From: Patagioenas fasciata
Taxonomy: Eukaryota > Chordata > Aves > Columbiformes > Columbidae
Direction of reading: 5' to 3'
Assembly (NCBI RefSeq): GCF_037038585.1
Contig: NC_092521.1
Span: 69,988,898 to 70,052,897 of the forward strand
Length of the DNA stretch: 64,000 bases
Shown here in pieces: positions 12,629 through 24,463 of the stretch (position 1 is its first letter; each line of letters starts with the position of its first letter). Both the position numbers and the translations under genes were made by a program. Under the pieces are notes generated by a model that made no database searches, was not told the origin of the DNA, and worked only from the letters and a program-made list of their open reading frames with translations.

Positions 12629-13005
12629 AAATCATAGAATCATTTTGGTTGGAAGGGATCATCAAGATCATTGAGTCCAACCATAACCGAACTCTGGCAT
12701 TAAACCATGTCCCTAAGAACCTCATCTATACACCTTTAAAACCCTACAGGGATGGTGACTCAACCACTTCCCTGGGCAGCCTGTTCCAGTGCTTTACAAC
12801 CCTTTCTGTGAATAAATTTTTCCTAATATCCAATCTAAACCTTACCTGGTGCAACTTGAGGCCATGTCCTCTCATCCTATCACTTGCTACTTGGGAGACC
12901 AACACCCTCCATGCTACAACCTCCTTTCAGGTAGCTGTAGAGAGCAATAAGGTCTCCTCTCAGCCTCCTTTTCTCCAGGTTAAAGGAGCCACAGTTCCCT
13001 CAGTT
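12629..13005 (-). mobile_element. CR1 non-LTR retrotransposon, 3' end
   Basis: Read on the - strand, this is the terminal part of a CR1 LINE: the end of the ORF2 (reverse transcriptase) reading frame, the short 3' UTR and the ATTCTATGATTTC-like octamer tail at 12629-12640. The + strand shows the usual antisense landmarks: a GGTTGGAAGGGATC block by the tail, AGTCCAACC, a CTTCCCTGGGCAGCCTGTTCCAGTG block, and CAGCCTCCTTTTCTCCAGGTTAA near the inner end. CR1 copies are normally 5'-truncated, and this one keeps only ~375 bases. The frame is disrupted, so no protein is made. The 142-codon + strand frame over this segment is antisense shadow. Confidence 0.93.
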
Positions 13006-13430
13006 ATTCCTGTTTTCTGCTGGGAAAGAGCTGGGCCAGCTTAGGTGAGGCAATCTGTTTTGGCAGCCCGCAGTTTCATGGGACCGTGGGAATGTGTGCA
13101 TGTTTTCCAAGGAGCAAATCAGGTCTCAGGAGTCATCTGCTGAAGCACACACTTCATGTGCAAGCTGCCTTCCTCTAGCTTGAGCAAGGGCCTTGCAGCA
13201 TTTACGCTGAGACCTGGCGGGGCTGTGCCAGAGGGCCCTGCCTCTCTGAAAGGCCTTGGGGATCCTGGCATGCCTTTTTGCTGCTGATAGTATATCACGT
13301 CATTTATAATAGGAAGTTGATGAAAATTCACTCAACTTTCTTTGTGCTTGCTGTTACATTTACTTTATTCTGTGGCTCTCATCCCAGACAAAGCATAGGC
13401 GTGCATCCTGCATGTTTCTTGTTTGCATGA

Positions 13431-13465
13431 CTTGTATAGACTTGTATAGATTTGCAAATGCAAAT
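13431..13465. promoter_or_regulatory. Tandem decamer followed by overlapping octamer (POU-type) motifs
   Basis: CTTGTATAGA is repeated twice in tandem (13431-13450). It runs directly into ATTTGCAAATGCAAAT (13450-13465), which contains the palindrome ATTTGCAAAT overlapping a perfect octamer ATGCAAAT. The arrangement is one inserted base away from the palindromic Oct-dimer element known as PORE. A role as a POU-factor binding site is inference from the motif alone. Confidence 0.3.
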
Positions 13466-16400
13466 GTGTTTGATCGGCCATTTTTTGTTACTTAGAAGAA
13501 AATTTCCAATAGTAAGTCTTTAAATAAAAAATAGAAATTTTTCTTTTTTATAATCTGAGTTTTGGTCCTGGAAAGACCTGGTAACATCTTTTTTCCTTTC
13601 CTGATGCTGTGGGACATGCTAGGCCACTATCTGTTTTGTAGGACAATGAAAAAGCAGGGATGAATCCTGACCCATTTGCCCCAGACCAGTTCAATCAGAT
13701 TGTCAGGCAAATGACCTGGACCCTGGCTCTGTGGCCTGCTCTAGAAGGTCAAGCCAGACTCTGGATCATGAATGGTGTGCATAAGTCTCATCAAGTCTTT
13801 CTAAAGAAAAACTTATTCCCATGCTCTCCCGGTAAATTATTCATCTGACCAACTGCTGTCTGGCATGCACTGTACTAAATATTATATATGCTTTTGTTTT
13901 CTGTCTCTTGTTTGTGTGAATTGCTGCACGTGGACTCCAGGATCTCAGAGTTATCCGAATATATCCGAAGCTGAGTGCAGAAGGACCTTCTGACCTCGAA
14001 TGATGCACATCTAGAAATCAGCATCAGTCATGACTACTCTGATTCAGGGTTTTCACTGGGGCACCCAGCACATATTATTCACCATATTCTGAATACCACT
14101 ATAATAATCCAGATAGGTGATCCCATATCAGCTTCAGATGTTTTTGTATCAGAACAGCTAAAGCTGATTACTTTTTGTCAAGTCATTCAGCTCTACTTGT
14201 TTTGATCAGGCAGACTTGTGAGTGCTGGATTTGATATTAAGTTGACTAAGTTCCACATAGCCACATGGGTGGTAATGTAAATACAGTGCACAGATCTTAA
14301 GCATCCCTGCTGAAGGAAGGATGCAAATGCAATATGACACAACTATGAGAGGTAGGGAAACACCACACTTCTGGAGTACTGTGCATCTCCCAGTATCATA
14401 TAGAGTTCAAACTGTGGTTAAGACCTATACATTCCAAAGCAGTAAGGACCTTTTGCTGTGTTACAGATCAAGCATGAAATACTTCCCTTTCAGGAGTTTC
14501 AAATACAAACATCACTGCTGCTTTTCCAGTGGTAGTAGGAGATATCATTCCTGGACTGCTGTTGTTTACATAGTGAGAGAAAGACAAGCTTTTTGTGCCT
14601 GGGGATGTGCCACAAGGATGCAGCTGCTGTCGTTGGGTTCTGGCTGCACCAAGGAGGGTAAAAAATGCACCACGTCTTGGGCTGTGGGCAGAGGAAAGTG
14701 GAGCATGAATCTCTGTGAGATATCTTGGCATTGTGTCATAAACGAGCTACTGGACTTGGGTTTCAGTTTGTTCACTCAAACACAATACCTTTCCCTTCTA
14801 TCAGGCAGCTGCTGTCTCTCCCACACCAGCGCACCAGTAGGCTGATAAACGCAGCCTTGCAATAAGATGCTGTGCTGTGAATGCCGGTGGAAGGGGTGAG
14901 AGACATGTCCTGCTCTGCTGCAGGTGTGCAGGTAAAGGAGCAAGGTCAGCAGGCAGCGATGCCTGAAGCCGGCACAGGCAGCCTCATGGATGGAGCCTGG
15001 ATGGGTGTCTGGGGCAGGCAGGTGGGCAGGAACCCAGCAGTGGCAGGTGGAGAGCTGTGGCTCCTGCAGGCTGACATGGCATTTCCCCAGAGTTTCTGTC
15101 CATGCCTTCATCTTGGGTCTGTTCTTTCATTGGCAGCTAGAAGGCCAAGCACTGGATATGCAATTACACCTATTGCCAGAGCAAAGTCTGGGGCTTTTGT
15201 CTGCCACGATCTGAGACTATTAGAGAGACACAAATGCTATCAAAGGTCTCTTTGCTAATAGAGAGTAGTTCCTGCTTTTCTCTTGGCTTTGGAAAGAAGC
15301 TTTAAGCTATTTGACACCCAATGAGCTACAAGAGTGGCATACTGATGAGTCTTTCTGTTCCTCAGAGCTGTGATGCCTTGGAAAGGGGCTAAGGAATTCA
15401 CACTAATTCTGCTTCTTATATTCAAATTGGCAGCCTCTCTTGCAAAGCTGTACATACCATTTAATAAATGTCTGAATTACCTTCATTAGGCCAAGATTTT
15501 TTCCTGTGGCAACGATGCTGGGGGAATTGCAGGCTCTTCTTTGCATTTATGACACAGTAGGGTTGTGATGTAGGAAAGGATATGCTGCAGGCCACCCAGT
15601 GTGCTATATGAACCTGGGCTTGCAGGCAGGCCACACCACAGTGAAGCAAAATCGATATCATTTTCTTCACAGTCCATCTGACTTGCTGCCCTGGGTATCA
15701 CGTCAACTGGCTTCATCACCCAGCTAATTGCAGAGTTGCTCCTTCTCCTCCCACATTTCCATTTACACATGGGACAGGCGTTGCAGAGAGAGCACTGGGG
15801 GAGCAGCCCACAAATGAGGAACAGGGGAGAAGCAGGAGGTCAGCAGCACACATGCCGCTGCCAGGAGTTTCTAGCTCAGTCCTGCCAGAGCTGAGTGGTT
15901 CATTTAACCCATGTAAATTGGGGGATGACTTGTCACAGGGCAGTGTTAACATAGAATACATCTGGGTTTACAAGCAGACAGATTTAAAGAAAAAAATCTT
16001 TTGAAGAAACTTATCCAAACCATTCTGAAGTTGTGAGTGTGTGTAAGGGTTGCTGGTTTCCGCTAGGGAGCCTCTTCTCTGCAGATTGATGTATTTGAAA
16101 AAGGAAAAAAAAAAACCCTCCAACCTTAAATATTGTTAGCTTTTATATTCAGGAGCTAAAAATCTGCCCCTGGTCATATCTGTGAGACATTTTTAGCTTA
16201 CCAAGGCCTCCCTGGTACAGTGTATCAGAGTGTAAAACGTGGGGCCAGTGAGTGCACAGTATAGATCAATGTTCCTGATATTTCTCCCTGCTGTCTGCAG
16301 GTGACCCCATGACCCCACCCTGTTCCTGTGTGTGTGCAGACGTGCTTGACAGCTGCTAGTGGAAACAGGGCCTGCCTGAGAGCAGAGAGGCTACATGGAG

Positions 16401-18282
16401 CCCAGGGGTAGGCATCAGGTTAATTAGTTGTGAGGGCGAGACTTGCAGTCAGTGTTTAAGTGGGGGCTCAGGTCTCTCAGGTCTCATGTACTCAACAGAC
16501 AGTTTGTCCTTTGGTTTCCATCTCTTGGTCTCCTATTGAAGTGCCCAAACCCCATGAATGCTGCTGGACCTTGTTTGCATTAGGAGACAACATGCCACCC
16601 TCATGTTCTTGGGACAGCCCAGTGCTGCCAGGGGTCCCACACCTGCATGGGGGAGCCCTGATCCTGGGCAGGGATGCTCAGTCTGTCTGGCAGTGCAGCA
16701 CAGCACACACGACAGGCACCTCTGTGCTGTGACCTAGCATGGCCCTGCTGCAGGTGTCCTGAGTGCTGACCCATGAATCGGGAAAGGATATTTTTCAGGC
16801 AGTATATGAAAAAGGGGCAGAGCTGTTTTACCAAGGGAAGGAAGAGATGGAAAGTGAGCCATAATCCAGTGGTTTGACCTTGCACTGGCTGTGGGCAGCT
16901 CTGACTCTCAGTGGAAGATGTCAAAGATGAAAAACTTTCATTTCAGAGGTCACAGAGTAATTGCAAAGAAAAGAGTGACCCCAAACAGGTGGGAAGGTGT
17001 TCATGCCTTGGCTGCTATTCCCCTGCTATCACGTCCAGCCAGGCAGCCCAATCTGGAATCCAGGCTTGGAAAGGACTTGAAAGAGTTGAGTGTGTTTATC
17101 TAGCAAAGAGAACCGGCTCCCTGACTGTTGCTGCAAATGCTGTTCATGTGGAGCAATCACACCCTTTCACTTCGTCCTCTCACCACAAGGTCATCTCTGG
17201 GACATGTGTCAAACCAGAGTTTTATTTTTTCAGGTATAAATTAATAGTTTTTAATATGCTTATTTGTACTTTTACCCTTTTGTGTCTGAAATATAACTGT
17301 AAATCGTTCACATGCTGCTTTCATAACACAGATATACAAAGCCTTACACAGAAGGTAGGAGGAAACAAATTTATCAGGAATCTGTTCTAAAATCACGTTT
17401 GTGGAAACAAACTAGATCAGCAGCATTGCCCACAGTGGTAAAAGATGTTAGATGGTTGCATTTGATGGAAAAATGTTTTCGATCAGCCATTCAACAGAAT
17501 GAGTCCAATGTCAATAAAAATAGTAATTTAGAAAATAATTTCCTTCAATATGTGTGGCAGCAGATGTGCACACACATGTGTGTTGACTGTGTGTGCCTCA
17601 CTGCACCATTATTTAGTTTTCTTTCACCTGTGTATTAGCTCTTTACCTCACTTTCTAATTAATCAGCATCCGTAAATGTCAAGAGCATATTATTCATCTT
17701 TTCCAGGTCACTCATGCGGATGTTAAATGGGATCCATCCTAAAGAAGATTTCTCCCTGTAAGCATCTGTCATAGCTCCCTTGACCTAGAGACTATGAACT
17801 TACCGGGTAAATGGCTGAACCTTCTCTGGGGCCATTACCTTTGTGGGTGAGATATGACAAAGTAAATTTCCCTCTAAAAGTACCTTTCCCACTTCTCTCA
17901 ACATCCTGGACCCTCTGAACCTTCCTGAGGCTGACAGAGCTTAGTGGCAGAAGCTTTTGAGGCAGCATTGGTCCTTTACATTTCTCTGAAGGTAGAGAGT
18001 GCTCTGCTAGGTGAGGGAATAAAGTATGCTGCAGCTACTCATATAATTTGATTTCTTTAAAAGTCTCATGTTCTGTGCTGACAGATACCCCTCCCAAACA
18101 AGGCCATTCTTTAGTGAGGTCAGCATTTCAAAACCACATGTAATAGCTACTGCAGTGGACCGTTTAAAAATGGTGGTCTAAATCATCACAAAAATCTTGT
18201 GGGACTCAGTTCTCCTGTGATGCCTTCAAATTCTGCCTCAGCTATATTTATCATAACAAAGTAAATGTAATTTGTATGATGA

Positions 18283-18311
18283 GCTAGGTATGCTAGGTAT
18301 GCTATGCTATT
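18283..18311. repeat. Short tandem repeat (GCTAGGTAT)2(GCTAT)2
   Basis: Two 9-base units GCTAGGTAT are followed by two 5-base GCTAT units that look like deletion derivatives of the same unit. A very short local duplication with no associated element. Confidence 0.55.
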
Positions 18312-21300
18312 CTATCTTATTTTGTAATATTTTGTTTTCTTTTGGTTTTTATGTTTGGTTTTGCTTACTGACAGATTGTCCAGATATTGTAACTAAATTG
18401 TCTATTGAAATGCATTGGTGTCTCTTCTGAATTGATGTACTCAATTCAGCATTTGGAAACAGTTCAAATTGCATACATTTAATCTGACAACGTGATGTCT
18501 GGTTTTCCACCTTTCTTCAGTTCCCTCTGGAGTACACCCAGAATAGCTCAGTGTCATCAGCAAAACTTGGAAATGAAACTCAATTTCAGATAATGGAGAA
18601 CAGTCTATGAACCTTGGTGTATTCCAGCCTTTTTTTTTTTTAATCATGTAATAGTTAATTAAGAACAATACAGCTTCAGTTTTAAGCTAGTTTTTGGGTG
18701 TTAATGACAAACTATGAAGACATGCCCCACATAGCTCTGCTATCCTCTATAACCCTGCATTGTGGTCCCACCCAAAAGACTCAAATGTTTCTTGCATGGA
18801 GGCCACCTCCTGTGCTGATGGACAGGTTGATGGGACTCCCTTGTTCCTGGAGACGGGTCGTCCTGTTGCGCAAAACACTTAAAGATTTCAAAACCAGCTT
18901 AAGAAATATTCCTGTTATTTTTCTAACACTGGCCTAGGACATCGCCTAGATTGCAAATATCAAAGAGCTGATTAAAAAGCTACAGACCCTCCTGACCCCA
19001 TAAGGAACATTTAGTAATGTTTTTGTTATGCAGGTATTAGTTTCTCTTAAGATATGACAATTTATGGAAACAAGAGGATAGCGTTTTCTTTGTGGACCAA
19101 AAAGATGCATTTTTTTTCAAGAGACAAAAGCTATTTTGGGCTTTATCATATGCATTAGGGAAGGGTTTTGTCACTGTCGTCTTTATGACGGTGGTACTCT
19201 TCATTGTTTGCAATGAGTCCCACTGCTGTACCTACATCTAGCATCTTGCTGTGATCAAGCAGTTCATGAACACATCTTGAGAAGGCTGGATTTCCTAAAT
19301 GCCTACAGACAAGGTGTGGGTGGTGCAGCCAGCTAAGCTGGTGTTTATGCACAGATAAGTCCCTCTTTGCTCCTGGCCAGGAGCAATGCTGTATGAAACA
19401 TTACAACAGCAGCAGCCTTCTTTCATACTCAGTTTTCAGAAACTGGCTAGAGAACAGCTGCTTTTGCTACTTGTCCCCGAGCAAGTCTCCACCACGGTGA
19501 GGAAAGAGAAATGACGTCCTCAGAACAGGCAATGGCCAGGAATAGCTGCACCTTGTCATAGCCCCACAACCCCCTTCCAGGGACACCACGTGTTGCGTGC
19601 TGAACATCCCTGTCCTAAAGAAGAAATATTTCCCTATCAGCACATTTTGGTGATTGGCAAAAAAAGCAGCTCAGAGCTGTGTGAGAATGGAAAATAAATG
19701 AAGACCTCTTGTTGCAGGCAAAACAGTTTTGACTCAGCAAATTTCATTTAATTTAATTCACAGCCAATTAACATAAATTTTAATAACTAATTTGGCTACT
19801 GAGGAGAAAAATAAGATGCCAAGTGATAAAACACTGATGGAAATTCTTTTCCTCCCCCATCCCCAGCTTCAGTCCAAAATTTCTTTTCCACCTTTCCCTG
19901 TCCCCACTTCCCTTATTCTCACTGCATGTTGCACGCAGTCCCCCGCCCCGTCCCTTGGGTGAGGTGACAAGTGACACATGATGTTGGGGCCAGTGCACAG
20001 CAGTTTTTCTCTACTGATCCATGCTACCCACTTCTGCTCTGCTTGGTGTGGGTCTTTCATGGGCTACAGACCTTCTAGGGTCCTTCTTGGCTCAGAGAGC
20101 CACCTCCCAGGCATGTGTCTCCAGCCCTGTCCCCTGCCACGTGCCTGCCCTGTGTAATTCCTCTAGATTGTGGAGGTCAGAACAGTAAAGTGTCTTTGTC
20201 CCAATTCATTCTCTTCCTGACATATTGAGACTTTTCTTCATACAAGGTTACGTCTCTTTTCCTCGAGCTGCCACAGGGCGCCCACACTGGCTCGTCTGTT
20301 TTTTCCACTTTGCTGGTGATCTTCAGTTTTCTTCTAATGTTTCTTTTTCCAGGTGGAAGCACTAGATTAGTAAGACTAGGCTCTGGCTTTGATACCAACA
20401 ATTCGTGGCTGAAGAGTTTCTGTTTTGACACATATGGAAACCTCTCTTTTTCAAGTATTCAAGGTCATGCATTCTAGGTGTAGGACTTTCAGATGTCCTC
20501 TCTCAAGCTTACATTGAAAATGTGTGGAGTGTGTGCTCAACTGAAAGAGCACTTTTCTGAGGTCTGCCATTGAAAGAGGAAGGTGTGAATGCTCTCTGGT
20601 AAACAGAAAGTGCTCAGCATGCAGAGCAATATGCCTGAGACACTGTGATGCAAAAATAGCTGCTACCTCCTTCTGTTCCTCTTAAGGGACTCAAGACACA
20701 GCAATTTATGTACATTGATTAATAAGTAACTCTGCAAGTTACTGCTATTCTTCAACTGAGAAGGAGCTATGAATGCTCAAACAAATGTGACAAAGGATTG
20801 TAGCAGAGGTATCTGCAACATATCACGTAATAACTTGTTTGAAACGAGGATTAATTTTTTGGTAACAAGTTCTCTGACAGAACCACATTTCCTATCTACA
20901 TGTAAAAACGGATAAAGAGCAATTTTCTTAGCCATTTAATAATGCAGGGAACATGCTAGCAACATGTCTGTACGTTCAGCTCAGAATTCCCCAATTCTGT
21001 TGTCCGTGTTTGGATACATGTATAGAAATGCTTCTCTCTGATGGGCATAGAAGTCTTTGTAGATGAAAAATGCTCCAGTCTAAGAGCTCCACCCCAATGA
21101 TCCAGAAAAATACTTTCGTAATTCTTTAGACATTGAATCTTTGATAAGAGAGCTTCAGCTTTATCTCTATGTTCCCAGATCACTTTTGGTGCAGATAGAT
21201 TGGTCTGAACACATCATTGTTACAAAGTAGTTTAATATAAAGCAAATATCCTTACCTGACATGCACATGTACATGCATGTTAAATGTATACACGTGTTGA

Positions 21301-21871
21301 CCTGGATTAATTGCCATCCTTATGGTGGTTCTGCTGTGACATGAAGGAGTGAGGGGTTTGACACAGGCTGCCACTTTTACAGATGGGCTCTTCTGAGATG
21401 GCTCCTGTGTGTTGGAGAGCCCAGCAGGCAAGGTCATCTTCACTTCAGCATCTATCTGAAATCCCTTTCCAAATACACATCGTTGCTCACGGTTGGCCTG
21501 GTAGAAATGATCTGTGTCCCCTTCTGATGCCATTAGCTGTCCTCAGAGGGTTAAAAAGGGACAGAAAAGAGTGGGCAGTCTGTCCTTCCTCTGCCTTGAA
21601 TATGAAGTCCTGGGCACAGGACACTTGCACTGCAAATGCCCTGCAAATCTCTCAACAACCCTCAATGCCTTCTGGATGCTACACCAGCCTAGGGTTCAGG
21701 TGATCACTGCAAGCTGCCTGCTGGAGGGTGGCAGAAAACAAATCTTGCTCACCCCTCTGCACCACTGTTATTCCATCCATAAAGTATCCCACTTCCTTGG
21801 GCAATTCTGTGGGAGCTGCTCACAGGCAGCTAATCCAGAAGTGTCAGCTTTCTCCTCTGCTGATCTCGATG

Positions 21872-21958
21872 TCACAGAATCACAGAAACATAAAATCTTT
21901 TTGCTTGGGAAAGACCTTTCAGATCATCAAGTGTGTACAGCAGAGCCATGGTTTCAGC
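21872..21958 (-). mobile_element. Short degraded CR1 3'-end fragment (probable)
   Basis: The + strand carries TCACAGAATCACAGAAACATA followed by a diverged GGGAAAGACCTTTCAGATCATCAAG block. This matches the antisense order tail octamers, then GGAAGGGACCTTTAAAGATCATC, of CR1 3' ends. Only about 85 bases can be followed before similarity fades, so the identification is less certain than for the other copies. Confidence 0.5.
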
Positions 21959-22346
21959 CACTGCTCAGCCCCTGAGACTCCAGGTTTTTCACCTTCAGCT
22001 ATCGAGAGCTGGACATCAGCTTATCTAATCTCAAGCTTGTTTTCTGAAATTTACCTCTGTTGAAACACGGTTTATATGTTAGGCTCTTGTTTTATCTATT
22101 TTCTATGGTTTTGGGAAAGGCCGGGCCAGTCCTATGTTGCTCCATGTTACTTTAGTGGTTGCGAGTTACTGTACCCTAATTTTTCTCTATGGGCCATGAA
22201 AAGGTGGTGGTAGGTATTACAGAAGTCAAAATCTTCCATCTTCCCCTCCTGAGGACTGAATCACAGGGAATCCTGTAATATTTGGAGTAGAAACCCAGCT
22301 TGTGCCATGTGTCTGTAGATGCAAAATCCTGAATCATTTTTCAGCT

Positions 22347-23107
22347 GAGAAGGGAGGAAGGGAGGAAGGAAGGGAGGAAGGAAGGGAGGAAGGAAGGGAG
22401 GAAAGAAGGGAGGAAGGGAGGAAGGGAGGAAGGAAGGGAGGAAGGAAGGGAGGGAGGAAGGGAGGGAGGAAGGGAGGGAGGAAGGGAGGGAGGAAGGAAG
22501 GGAGGAAGGGAGGGAGGAAGGGAGGGAGGAAGGAAGGAAGGAAGGAAGGAAGGAAGGAAGGAAGGAAGGAAGGAAGGAAGGAAGGAAGGAAGGAAGGAAG
22601 GAGGGAAGGAAGGAGGGAAGGAAGGAGGGAAGGAAGGAAGGAGGGAAGGAAGGAAGGAGGGAAGGAAGGAAGGAGGGAAGGAAGGAAGGAAGGAAGGAAG
22701 GAAGGAAGGAAGGAAGGAGGGAAGGAAGGAAGGAAGGAGGGAAGGAGGGAAGGGGGGAAGGGGGGAAGGAAGGAAGGGGGGAAGGAGGGAAGGGGGGAAG
22801 GAGGGAAGGAGGGAAGGGGGGAAGGGGGGAAGGAGGGAAGGGGGGAAGGAGGGAAGGGAGGAAGGAAGGAAGGAAGGGGGGAAGGAAGGAAGGAAGGAAG
22901 GGGGGAAGGAAGGAAGGAAGGAAGGAAGGAAGGAAGGAAGGAAGGAAGGAAGGAAGGAAGGAAGGAAGGAAGGAAGGAGGGAGGGAGGGAAGGAAGGAAG
23001 GAAGGAAGGAAGGAAGGAAGGAAGGAAGGAAGGAAGGAAGGAAGGAAGGAAGGAAGGAAGGAAGGAAGGAAGGAAGGAAGGAAGGAAGGAAGGAAGGAAG
23101 GAAGGAG
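22347..23107. repeat. 761-base uninterrupted polypurine (GGAA/GGGA)n microsatellite
   Basis: Every base from 22347 to 23107 on the + strand is A or G. The basic unit is GGAA with frequent GGGA variants. Pure GGAA blocks lie at about 22526-22601 (~19 units), 22906-22977 (~18 units) and 22988-23106 (~30 units). Between them are mixed zones, including a G-rich core at about 22741-22880 with repeated G6 runs. The first 170 bases alternate GGAA with GGGA. Because the unit length is not a multiple of three and the tract has no stop codon, all frames stay open: G/R/K/E repeats on one strand, L/P/S/F on the other. These are not genes. Mirror symmetry of GGAA allows triplex (H-DNA) formation. Confidence 0.98.
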
Positions 23108-24144
23108 CCACAGATTTTCTCAGCTATTAACCTCTGAGCTGTTTACTTACACGTGTAATAGCTTGGGACCCGACTGTGCTGCAGTCATTGAACTTCATCC
23201 TAGGGATGAAATGAAAGTTGTTTTAATGAAAAATTTCTTTGACCCATCTACAGGCAAAGTCATTGCTGGTCTTTTTATCTTGTCTTCGCATCCTGCTGAG
23301 ATAGCAATGCTGAAGCCAGAAGTTGTTGAAATGAAAGGATTTGCTGTCTGTTTTGTCACCATAAATGGGTTGTGGAATGGAAACATTCGAGGATGGTGAC
23401 TCCAATAAGTCATCCCAGCATTAGTTTCTTCTGATGCTGGGGTGTCAGACATCTCTTAAAATTAGCTCTCATGGCCCTTAGAGATGATAGTTATGGCAGA
23501 TAGACCGAACTCTGACTTCTACATGCTTTGCTAACAATACAAATAAATATTTTCTATAAACTTTTGTCCATCTTTTTGGAATAAGTTTTTCAGGGAACAA
23601 ATAACTAACAAAGCTTTAATATACAACAAACTGAGCTGGATGTAACTATTTGCTGGTGGTTCTGCTCTTTCAGCTGCATGAGCCATGGGAATAAAGAAAA
23701 TCTGTTTTGAAGACGACACTCCTAGCCCTTAGATGTATAGAAGAGCCTTTTAAATGCAAAATATATCTTGAGAATTACTTGAGAGCACAAGTAGCAAAAC
23801 AGTAGCACAGATTGGTGTGAAACGTCCCCTTTGTTATACCAAAGTAACGCAAGTGTAGCAACATTAGTTAGCATTGGAATTAACTGCTGATGACAGCTGA
23901 AGCTAAAATAAAATTATCACCTACTAGTGGAATATCTGAGATCTTAAAACATGATGTGCATTGACTTCTTTGGAGTCATCTTTATCTGCTGAGCATTTTA
24001 AAAGACAGAGCTTGTTCATAAAGAAAGGGGGAAGTATCTATTGTTCCTCCAAAGCAGCTGCTATGTGTCATCAGTTACATGCTGAAGGCCAGTTTTCCAA
24101 CTAGTGCAAGTTAGTATTAACTCATTTAATATAAGTGAAAATAA
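23108..24144. other. Unique non-coding DNA after the polypurine tract
   Basis: About 1 kb of AT-leaning single-copy sequence. The open frame crossing the polypurine tract continues to 23399 by chance; the non-repeat part has no recognisable domain. Confidence 0.5.
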
Positions 24145-24463
24145 AATCATAGAAGAGTTTGGGTTGGAAGAGAAGTCATCTAGTCCAATTCCTTTGCAAT
24201 GAGTAGGGACATCTTCAACCAGATGAGGTTGCTCAGAGCCCTGTTCAGCCTGGCCTGGAATCTCCAGGGATGGGGCATCTACCACCTCTCTGGGCAACCT
24301 GTGCCAGTGTTTCACCACCCTCGTTGAAAAGTTTTTCCTCCTCTCTAGCCTGAATGTGCCCTCCTTTAGTTTAAAACCATTACCCCTTGTCCTATTGCAA
24401 CGGGCCCTGGTGAATAGCCTGTCCCCATCTTTCTTACAGGCCCCTTTTAAGTACTGAATAGTA
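24145..24463 (-). mobile_element. CR1 non-LTR retrotransposon, 3' end (second copy)
   Basis: On the - strand this reads as the C-terminal end of CR1 ORF2, then a short 3' UTR and a single residual tail octamer near 24145-24152. The frame from 24480 down shows the CR1-typical words YLKGA, RTRGNGFKLKEG, VKHWHRLPREVVDAPSLE, after which a small indel shifts the reading frame. The + strand has the matching antisense landmarks GGGTTGGAAG, GGGATGGGGCATC and TTACCCCTTGTCCTATTGCA. About 320 bases remain of a ~4.5 kb element. It is a different CR1 subfamily from the copy at 12.6 kb, judged by the C-terminal wording and 3' UTR. The 139-codon - strand frame here is a relic, not a working gene. Confidence 0.93.

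Larger units (their letters stand above)
13006..21871. other. Unique non-coding DNA, no gene seen
   Basis: Nearly 9 kb with no recognisable exon. The longest frame, 14321-14845 (+), has 174 codons but a cysteine- and serine-rich random-looking composition, no domain motif and no convincing splice or repeat context. A somewhat GC-richer patch lies at about 14.88-15.1 kb but is not CpG-rich enough to be a CpG island. Local motif oddities at 13.45 and 13.95 kb are listed separately. Confidence 0.5.

Noticed and set aside
12616..13044. 142-codon + strand open frame
   Set aside because: It is the antisense of a CR1 3' end.
14321..14845. 174-codon + strand open frame
   Set aside because: Composition is random-looking, no domain or signal motif is visible, other frames overlap it on the opposite strand, and a frame of this length is only mildly unusual for 64 kb in six frames.
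14880..15120. CpG island or promoter
   Set aside because: GC content rises locally, but CpG dinucleotides are few, so it does not look like an island.
22302..23399. 365-codon + strand open frame of G/R/K/E repeats and the 256-codon - strand L/P/S/F frame
   Set aside because: Both exist only because the GGAA/GGGA tract contains no stop codon in any frame. There is no conserved domain, and the flanking non-repeat codons look random.
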